This document shows positions 50,488-55,830 of a DNA stretch of 55,830 nucleotides, piece by piece. This stretch comes from an uncultured Anaerolineaceae bacterium. GTDB taxonomy: Bacteria > Chloroflexota > Anaerolineae > Anaerolineales > Anaerolineaceae. Every line of letters begins with the position of its first letter. Positions within the stretch are counted from its first letter, which is position 1. The stretch is taken from contig CALIHP010000036.1 of the NCBI GenBank assembly GCA_938020565.1, positions 1 through 55,830 of the forward strand. Direction: 5' to 3'. The position numbers were made by a program, and so were the translations under genes. The notes beneath the pieces were generated by a model. The model did not search any database. It had not been told where the DNA came from and worked only from the letters and a program-made list of their open reading frames with translations.

Positions 50488-50735
50488 ATCGGGTCTTCCG
50501 CCTGTGTTTCAGGTTCGGAACCGGCGTCAGCCGCGGCGGAATGAATCGTTTCCATCCGCATTCTGGCCTCATTCAGCCGCAGCGCGCACTGATCCGCGAG
50601 CGCGGCGCCCTGCTGGTAGAGCGCGAGCAGGTCTTCTAACGGGAGCTGTTCCGATTCTAATTTCTGGACGATCTTTTCCAGCTGTGCGATCGCTTCGTCG
50701 AAAGGGACGGGCTGATCTTCGGTCTTCTTCATCAT
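50484..50735 (-). CDS. xseB: Exodeoxyribonuclease VII small subunit
   Basis: The 83-residue protein binds XseA to form the single-strand DNA exonuclease VII. The family helix pair reads FDEAIAQLEKIVQKLESEQLPLEDLLALYQQGAALADQCALRLNEA. It lies 55 bases after xseA and overlaps the next gene by 4. Confidence 0.94.
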   Translation of the reverse strand: MMKKTEDQPVPFDEAIAQLEKIVQKLESEQLPLEDLLALYQQGAALADQCALRLNEARMRMETIHSAAADAGSEPETQAEDPI

Positions 50736-50790
50736 TTTTTCCGTTCTTTTTCCGTTTTCCGTCTATTCTAACGTTAAATTCGCTTTTATT

Positions 50791-52005
50791 CTAATCGGTT
50801 ATCCGCGCTTTTCGCGTCCCGTCCTGGAAAATCAGGCGGACGGACTGATCGGCGGTCAGCTGCCGCTGCCGTGAGATCGGACGTTCTTCGTCGTCGGTTA
50901 CGATCGCGTACCCGCGTTTCAAGACCGCGGTCGGGCTCAGCGCGTCCAGCTGGAGCCGGAGCGCGTTCAGGCGGTTTTCGGCGTTTGCGGTCAGCTGACG
51001 CGCCTGAAGGTCGAGGCGGTTCCGGAGCGCGTCCAGCGTTTCCATTCGGCGCGCGAGGACTGCGTCCGGCGAGGTCCTCGATAAGCGCGAGCGAAGCGCG
51101 GTCAGCGCGTCCTGACTCTCTTTCAGCGCCCCTTCGCAGCGCCGGCGCATGCGTTCGACCGAGCGGTCCAGCGTTAAAAGGAGTTCGTTCCCGTCGGCCG
51201 TCGCGCTGACCGCCGCCGCAGTCGGAGTCGGGGCGCGGAAATCAGCGGCGAAATCGACGAGTGTAAAGTCGATTTCATGTCCGACTCCGGAGATAACCGG
51301 AATTGGCGATGAAGCGATTTCGCGGACGAGCGTTTCGTCGTTAAACGCCCAAAGGTCCTCGGCGGAACCTCCGCCGCGTCCGATCAGGATGACGTCGGGG
51401 CGATATGTCACGAGGCGGCGGAAAGCGGCGACGAGTTCGCCGGGCGCTTCGACTCCCTGAACCGCGGAGGGGGACAGGAGAACTCTCGCGAGACAGCGGC
51501 GTTTTTCGAGCGTTTTCAGGATATCCTGAAGCGCCGCGCCGCCGGAAGACGTCACGATCCCGATTGTCCGCGGGAACCGCGGGAGCGGCCGCTTCCTCTC
51601 CGGCGCGAAAAGGCCCTCGCGGTCGAGCTTCTCTTTCAGCGCCAGGAATTCTTCGTAGCGTTTCCCTGCGCCGACTTTTTCGGCCTTTTCCGTGTAGAGC
51701 TGGTAAACGCCGGACGGTTCGTAGACGCCGATCCTCCCAGTCGCGATAATCGACGCGCCTTCTTTGAAAACGTCCTGATAGCGGATCGCCGCCGTCTTCC
51801 ACATCACGCATTTCAGCGCGCTGGCCGCGTCCTTAAGCGTGAAATAGATATGCCCCGATGAGGGCCGTGAAAGGTTGGAGATTTCGCCTTCAACGCTCAG
51901 GTCTTCCAGAATCGGGTCACTTTCCAGCAGCTGCTTTACCTGCCGGTTGACGGCGGAAACGGAAAGCGCAACCGGCGCGCTTATTGCGGAGAACGTCTTA
52001 AACAT
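50791..52005 (-). CDS. xseA: Exodeoxyribonuclease VII large subunit
   Basis: The catalytic subunit of exonuclease VII, which degrades single-strand DNA in both directions. The 404-residue protein has the N-terminal OB fold (SVSAVNRQVKQLLESDPILEDLSVEGEISNLSRPSSGHIYFTLKD), the catalytic core GIVTSSGGAALQDILKTL, the DVILIGRGGGSAEDLWAFNDE motif and VISGVGHEIDFTLVDFAADFRAPTPTAAA, then the coiled coil and the C-terminal AVLKRGYAIV region. A TGA-TATACT box ends 6 bases before the ATG, so it is probably leaderless. Confidence 0.96.
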   Translation of the reverse strand: MFKTFSAISAPVALSVSAVNRQVKQLLESDPILEDLSVEGEISNLSRPSSGHIYFTLKDAASALKCVMWKTAAIRYQDVFKEGASIIATGRIGVYEPSGVYQLYTEKAEKVGAGKRYEEFLALKEKLDREGLFAPERKRPLPRFPRTIGIVTSSGGAALQDILKTLEKRRCLARVLLSPSAVQGVEAPGELVAAFRRLVTYRPDVILIGRGGGSAEDLWAFNDETLVREIASSPIPVISGVGHEIDFTLVDFAADFRAPTPTAAAVSATADGNELLLTLDRSVERMRRRCEGALKESQDALTALRSRLSRTSPDAVLARRMETLDALRNRLDLQARQLTANAENRLNALRLQLDALSPTAVLKRGYAIVTDDEERPISRQRQLTADQSVRLIFQDGTRKARITD

Positions 52006-52011
52006 GAGAGT

Positions 52012-52020
52012 AGTATATCA
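52012..52020 (-). promoter_or_regulatory. Extended -10 promoter of leaderless xseA
   Basis: The minus strand reads TGA-TATACT, then six bases, then the xseA ATG. No Shine-Dalgarno sequence intervenes. Confidence 0.6.
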
Positions 52021-52066
52021 TGAGAGGCGTTTTATCGCTTCGTTCATCACTTAAACCCCCCTTTTT

Positions 52067-52095
52067 TTGACCAATTGCGAAAAACATGGTTAAAT
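52067..52095 (+). promoter_or_regulatory. Sigma-70 promoter of the ileS T-box transcript
   Basis: TTGACC (52067-52072), a 17-base spacer and TTAAAT (52090-52095), with a TG at 52087-52088. The transcript should start around 52102, just before the T-box stem I. Confidence 0.75.
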
Positions 52096-52123
52096 AAACT
52101 GGTTTTTTGAAGCTCATACGCGA

Positions 52124-52357
52124 TAACGGAAAAGAGTACCCTTGCAGCGCCTGTATCAGCGACCCGGGAATGGTGAAAGCCGGGCGGGCCTCACGGCGAA
52201 AATCGTTTCCCAGCGACGAACCGAACGCAAACAGCCAGTAGGGGAACCGGTTGACCCCCGTTAATGGGTCTCGAGCGTCCGTGCCGGAAACGGCATGGGA
52301 CAAAGGGTGGTACCGCGCGGAAATTTCCCGTCCCTTTGGGGGCGGATTTTTATTTTT
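52124..52357 (+). promoter_or_regulatory. T-box riboswitch, Ile-specific (specifier AUC)
   Basis: A T-box leader upstream of ileS that senses uncharged tRNA-Ile. Stem I opens with AACGGAAAAGAGTACCC (AGUA-type internal loop), has the apical GGTGAAAGCC loop and, on the 3' side, a specifier loop GAAAATCG with Ile codon ATC at 52202-52204. The T-box sequence AGGGTGGTACCGCG (52304-52317) pairs with the tRNA end. The terminator is CCGTCCC/GGGGGCGG (52328-52345) followed by a T-rich run. Transcription reads through when tRNA-Ile is uncharged. Confidence 0.93.
52328..52357 (+). terminator. Conditional terminator of the ileS T-box
   Basis: CCGTCCC-ttt-GGGGGCGG (one G-U pair) then TTTTTATTTTT; competes with the antiterminator that uses the T-box sequence. 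Confidence 0.85.
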
Positions 52358-52375
52358 GATACCGGAGGATAAAGG

Positions 52376-55300
52376 ATGTTTAAACCCGTTTCACCGAAAC
52401 TTAACGTCAATGAAATGGAAGAAGGGATCTTAAAGTTCTGGAAGGACGAAGATATCTTCAAGCGATCGACCGAAAATCGAAAGGGCGGACGGGAGTACGT
52501 CTTTTACGAAGGCCCGCCGACGGCAAACGGAAGGCCGGGGGTGCATCACGTTATTTCCCGTTCGGTCAAGGACGTCATCCTGCGTTACCGGACGATGCAG
52601 GGCTGCCATATGATCCGGCGCGGGGGCTGGGATACGCATGGGCTCCCGGTCGAGATCGAGGTCGAGAAGAAGCTCGGTTTCACGAATAAGCAGCAGATCG
52701 AGGATTACGGAATCGATAAATTTAACGCGCTTTGCAAGGAGTCGGCGTTTACCTATATTCAGGACTGGGCGCGGCTGACTGAGCGAATCGGCTACTGGGT
52801 CGATCTGGATACGGCTTACGTGACATATAAAGACGAATATATCGAATCGGAATGGGCGATTTTGAAGAATTTCTTCGACCGCGGCCTGCTCTATCAGGGG
52901 TTCAAGGTGGTCCCGTACTGCCCGCGCTGCGGAACGCCGCTGGCGGATCACGAGGTCGCGCAGGGATATAAGGATACCGACGATCCGTCGATTTTTATCC
53001 GCTTCCGCCTCGTCGATTCGACCGATACGTCGTTCCTGGTCTGGACGACGACGCCCTGGACGCTGACCGCCAACGTCGCGATCGCCGCGCATCCGGACGT
53101 CGATTACGTTAAGATCGAACGCAAGGTGCATCGGCATAGCGCAGACGGCGGCTGCGAAGATGGGACGGAAAAGCTGATATTAGCCGAGCCCCTGGTCGCG
53201 AAGGTATTCGGCGACGAGGCGGTGACGGTTCTTGAACGGTATAAAGGGCGGGATCTTGCCGGGCTCCGCTACGTTCCGATTTTCGACTTCGTCAAGCCGG
53301 AAAAGCCGGCGCACCGGGTTATCTTAGGCGAGTACGTCACGACCGAAGACGGAACCGGCCTCGTCCATACGGCGCCGGCGTTCGGCGCGGAGGACATGGA
53401 GGTCGCGAAGGCGAACGATATCCCGCTGATCCAGACGGTCGCGGCGGACGGGACCTTCATCCCGGAAGTCACGCCCTGGGCGGGAATCTTCGTTAAAAAG
53501 GCCGATCCGCTGATTCTCAGGGATCTCGAAGCGCGCGGGATTCTCTTCCGTCAGGGTAAAATCCGCCATTCGTACCCGTTTTGCTGGCGCTGCGACACGC
53601 CGCTCCTGTACTACGCGCGGCCGACCTGGTATATCCGGACGAGCGAATTCAAGGACCGGCTGGTCGAGCTGAACGAGGGGATCAACTGGTACCCTGGTCA
53701 TATTCAGCACGGTCGTTTCGGCAACTGGCTCGAAAATAATATTGATTGGGCGCTGGGGCGGAACCGTTACTGGGGAACGCCGCTGCCGATCTGGGTGTGC
53801 GATTCCTGCGGCCATCAGGACTGTATCGGGTCGCGTGAGGAGCTGACCGCGAAGGCGGGAAAGGACTGCACTGCGATCGAGCTGCATCGTCCCTACGTCG
53901 ACAACGTGACGTACCGCTGCGGGAAATGCGGCGGGGTGATGCGCCGGGTCCCCGAGCTGATCGACGTATGGTTCGATTCGGGCGCGATGCCGTATGCGCA
54001 GTGGGGCTACCCGCAGTCGAACGTTCCTGAATTCGAAGCTCAGTTCCCAGCAGACTATATCAGCGAAGCGATCGATCAGACGCGCGGCTGGTTCTACTCG
54101 CTCCACGCGATCAGCACGCTGTATAAGAATTCGATTGCGTTCCGGAATGTGATCTGTCTTGGCCTGATTCTTGATGAGAAGGGTCAGAAAATGTCGAAGC
54201 GGTTGGGGAATATCGTCAATCCATGGGACGTGATTGCGATGAACGGTGTCGACGCGATTCGCTGGTATTTGTTTACTTCGAGCCCGATGGGTCAGGAGCG
54301 GCGATTCTCCGCGAATCTCGTTAACGAAGTTTTGCGGATGTTTACGCTGCAGCTTTGGAATACGTATTCGTTTTTCGTCCTGTACGCGAATTTAGACGGC
54401 TGGAAGCCGGACGCGTCGCTTCCGTTCGTTCCGAGCGAGCTCGATCGTTGGATCCTGTCGTCGCTGAATGCGCTTGTCCGCGATATCACGGATGCGTATG
54501 AGCGCTACGACGTTAACGCGGCGACGCGGCCGATTTCGGCGTTCGTTGAAACGCTGTCAAACTGGTACCTTCGCCGCTCACGCCGCCGTTTCTGGAAGGG
54601 GGAAACCGACGCGGATAAAAACGCGGCGTATATGACGCTGTACCGGGCGCTGGTGACGGTCGCGAAGCTGATCGCGCCGGCGATGCCGTTTATTGCGGAT
54701 GAGATGTACCGGAATTTGGTCTGTTCGGTGGATCCGGACGCGGTTCCGTCGGTGCATATGGCGGATTGGCCCAGGGCGGAGGAAAGCCTGATCGACGAGA
54801 CGCTGAACGCGGAAATGAAGCTGGCGATCGATCTGGCGTCGCTGGGGCACGCCGCGCGCAACAAAGCGAATATCAAGGTGCGTCAGCCGTTGGCGGAATG
54901 CGCTTTTTCGGTGGGAAAAGCCGACCTGCGGCCGTGCGTTGCGAAGTATGCCGACGTGCTGGCTGAGGAGCTGAACGTTAAAAAGGTCCGCCTTCTCGAC
55001 GCGGCTGCGGAAGCGATGACGTTTACGCTGTCGCCGCTCCCGAAGCAGCTCGGGCAGAAATACGGGAAGCGTTTCCCGGCGATTAAGGCTGAGATTCTGA
55101 AGCTGGACCCGATGACGGCTGGTCGGACGCTCCTCGAAGGCGGCACGGTTCAGGTCACGGTCGACGGTTCGGCGCTCGAAATCCAGCCGGACGAGGTGGA
55201 CGTCCGCGCCAACGCGCACGAGGGGTTCGTCGTCGCTTCGGAAGGCTCGAATATCGCCGCGCTGGTCACGTCGCTGACGCCGGAGCTGATCCGCGAGGGA

Positions 55301-55555
55301 CTGGCGCGCGAGTTTATCCGCCGTGTTCAGGATCTTCGGAAGGGGTCGAATTTTGAGGTTGCCGATCGGATTGAAATTCGGTACCGGGCGTCGGCTGAGC
55401 TGACCGCTGCGGTCGGCGAGAACGAAAGCTATATCGCGAGCGAAACGCTGGCTGCCGCGATCGAGAGCGGGGAGCTTCCCGAGGGCTGGGCGATGGCCGA
55501 GGACGCTTTCGACGGCGAAACGCTGGCGATCGCGATCCGCGTCATGAACGGCTGA
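52376..55555 (+). CDS. ileS: Isoleucyl-tRNA synthetase, type 2 (eukaryote-like)
   Basis: Charges tRNA-Ile (EC 6.1.1.5). The 1059-residue protein is longer than type 1 bacterial IleRS (about 930). The catalytic start is PPTANGRPGVHHVISRS (47-63); the RPG insertion and HH pair are the mark of the type 2 form that is resistant to mupirocin in known cases. The editing domain contains TTTPWTL, the KMSKR loop is at 605-609, and the anticodon-binding helices end with the C-terminal region. CxxC pairs (PYCPRCGT, YRCGKCGG) suggest zinc sites. GGAGG precedes the ATG; the T-box controls it. Confidence 0.96.
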   Translation: MFKPVSPKLNVNEMEEGILKFWKDEDIFKRSTENRKGGREYVFYEGPPTANGRPGVHHVISRSVKDVILRYRTMQGCHMIRRGGWDTHGLPVEIEVEKKLGFTNKQQIEDYGIDKFNALCKESAFTYIQDWARLTERIGYWVDLDTAYVTYKDEYIESEWAILKNFFDRGLLYQGFKVVPYCPRCGTPLADHEVAQGYKDTDDPSIFIRFRLVDSTDTSFLVWTTTPWTLTANVAIAAHPDVDYVKIERKVHRHSADGGCEDGTEKLILAEPLVAKVFGDEAVTVLERYKGRDLAGLRYVPIFDFVKPEKPAHRVILGEYVTTEDGTGLVHTAPAFGAEDMEVAKANDIPLIQTVAADGTFIPEVTPWAGIFVKKADPLILRDLEARGILFRQGKIRHSYPFCWRCDTPLLYYARPTWYIRTSEFKDRLVELNEGINWYPGHIQHGRFGNWLENNIDWALGRNRYWGTPLPIWVCDSCGHQDCIGSREELTAKAGKDCTAIELHRPYVDNVTYRCGKCGGVMRRVPELIDVWFDSGAMPYAQWGYPQSNVPEFEAQFPADYISEAIDQTRGWFYSLHAISTLYKNSIAFRNVICLGLILDEKGQKMSKRLGNIVNPWDVIAMNGVDAIRWYLFTSSPMGQERRFSANLVNEVLRMFTLQLWNTYSFFVLYANLDGWKPDASLPFVPSELDRWILSSLNALVRDITDAYERYDVNAATRPISAFVETLSNWYLRRSRRRFWKGETDADKNAAYMTLYRALVTVAKLIAPAMPFIADEMYRNLVCSVDPDAVPSVHMADWPRAEESLIDETLNAEMKLAIDLASLGHAARNKANIKVRQPLAECAFSVGKADLRPCVAKYADVLAEELNVKKVRLLDAAAEAMTFTLSPLPKQLGQKYGKRFPAIKAEILKLDPMTAGRTLLEGGTVQVTVDGSALEIQPDEVDVRANAHEGFVVASEGSNIAALVTSLTPELIREGLAREFIRRVQDLRKGSNFEVADRIEIRYRASAELTAAVGENESYIASETLAAAIESGELPEGWAMAEDAFDGETLAIAIRVMNG

Positions 55556-55575
55556 AGGTGCGTTGATTCGATGGA

Positions 55576-55608
55576 AACGGGGTTCCCATGAGCGGGGACC
55601 CCGTTTTT
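55576..55608 (+). terminator. Terminator after ileS
   Basis: AACGGGGTTCCC and GGGGACCCCGTT form a 12-bp stem with one G-U pair, followed by five T. Confidence 0.85.
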
Positions 55609-55638
55609 CGGTTAAGCTGCCGGAAAGGCTGGATGAAG

Positions 55639-55709
55639 TTGGGATACCTGGATTCGAACCAGGATCCACGGATTCAAAGTCCGGTGTGCTGCCGTTGCAC
55701 CATATCCCA
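55639..55709 (-). tRNA. tRNA-Gln (anticodon TTG)
   Basis: On the minus strand: acceptor TGGGATA/TATCCCA, A discriminator, D-arm with GGTGCAACGGCAGCA, anticodon loop CTTTGAA (TTG) and T-arm CTGGTTCGAATCCAG. Convergent with ileS. Confidence 0.95.
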
Positions 55710-55733
55710 ATACACTTTTTTGAAAGACAATGC

Positions 55734-55742
55734 ATTATATCA
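55734..55742 (-). promoter_or_regulatory. Extended -10 promoter of tRNA-Gln
   Basis: Minus-strand TGA-TATAAT, 24 bases before the mature tRNA. The bases from here to the window end hold nothing else recognisable. Confidence 0.55.
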
Positions 55743-55830
55743 CAGGTTCTCGCGAAAGCGCAAAGGGCCGGGGTACGGGTCTGCGTTTCAATTTTCCGTA
55801 GTCAAGGGAAAAGAGGATAGAAGAAAAGAA

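Noticed and set aside
54578..55735. Long minus-strand ORF opposite ileS (385 codons)
   Set aside because: Mirror of a high-GC coding frame; arginine-rich, no domain, and it runs through the tRNA-Gln gene.

Overview
The window reads as a GC-rich chromosomal segment of an anaerobic or fermentative bacterium, most plausibly a Chloroflexota member of class Anaerolineae (inference). The reasons are a mix of FtsZ-based division, an A-type flavodiiron protein, an RNHCP-domain protein, a DUF2997/radical-SAM/Hsp70-like locus, a class D-like sortase, many cell-surface glycan genes and a type 2 (eukaryote-like) IleRS under a T-box. There is no rRNA, CRISPR array, transposase or integrase. No database search was possible; family names come from motifs read by eye.

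Layout. 1-4.7 kb: the 3' part of a giant protein built from CnaB-like repeats, open at the window edge. 4.8-8.4 kb (minus): an oligopeptide-type substrate-binding protein, then three tandem secreted paralogs. 8.5-11.7 kb (minus): a possible structured RNA, a small protein, ftsZ and a TIM-barrel-like protein. 11.8-16.4 kb: ribokinase-type kinase, tRNA-Ser, an AT-richer islet with a LysM/Excalibur-like protein, a CPBP protease, a zinc-ribbon membrane protein, a leaderless 52-residue membrane protein and a SlyD-type isomerase. 16.5-20.3 kb: a class V aminotransferase, a CrtI-like oxidoreductase and a convergent class V homolog without its PLP lysine. 20.4-23.5 kb: a sortase with a 55-residue membrane protein, a small lipoprotein and a decayed flavodoxin/SCP2/membrane gene. 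23.5-26.8 kb (minus): patatin, SDR and glycosyltransferase with 4-bp overlaps. 27-30.5 kb: endonuclease III, a membrane protein, FprA, RNHCP protein, tRNA-Gly, tRNA-Cys and a flavin-fold protein. 30.5-34.4 kb (minus): a thioredoxin/CcdA-type fusion, and Hsp70-like, DUF2997 and radical-SAM genes. 34.6-39.7 kb: galactokinase, a metal-chelate-type binding protein, a GT-C-like membrane protein and RNase HI. 39.7-49 kb (plus): a surface-glycan locus (NeuD-like acyltransferase, bactofilin, DegT aminotransferase, PH-like membrane protein, two GT-C-like proteins, GT4, methyltransferase). 49-52 kb (minus): xseA, xseB, divergent PAP2 and an SGNH lipoprotein. 52.1-55.8 kb: an Ile T-box, ileS and tRNA-Gln.

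How it works together. Most of the accessory content concerns the envelope: repeat adhesin, sortase, LysM protein, glycan assembly, bactofilin, patatin/SDR/GT operon and SGNH hydrolase. The housekeeping genes (ftsZ, nth, rnhA, xseAB, ileS, tRNAs, galK, ribokinase) look intact. Promoters share an extended -10 (TGn-TAnAAT-like), and several genes begin 6-7 bases after their -10, which implies leaderless transcripts. Four genes look decayed or chemically altered: the frameshifted flavodoxin gene, the lysine-less class V protein, the Tyr-to-Phe SDR, and the CnaB repeats, which mostly lack isopeptide residues.
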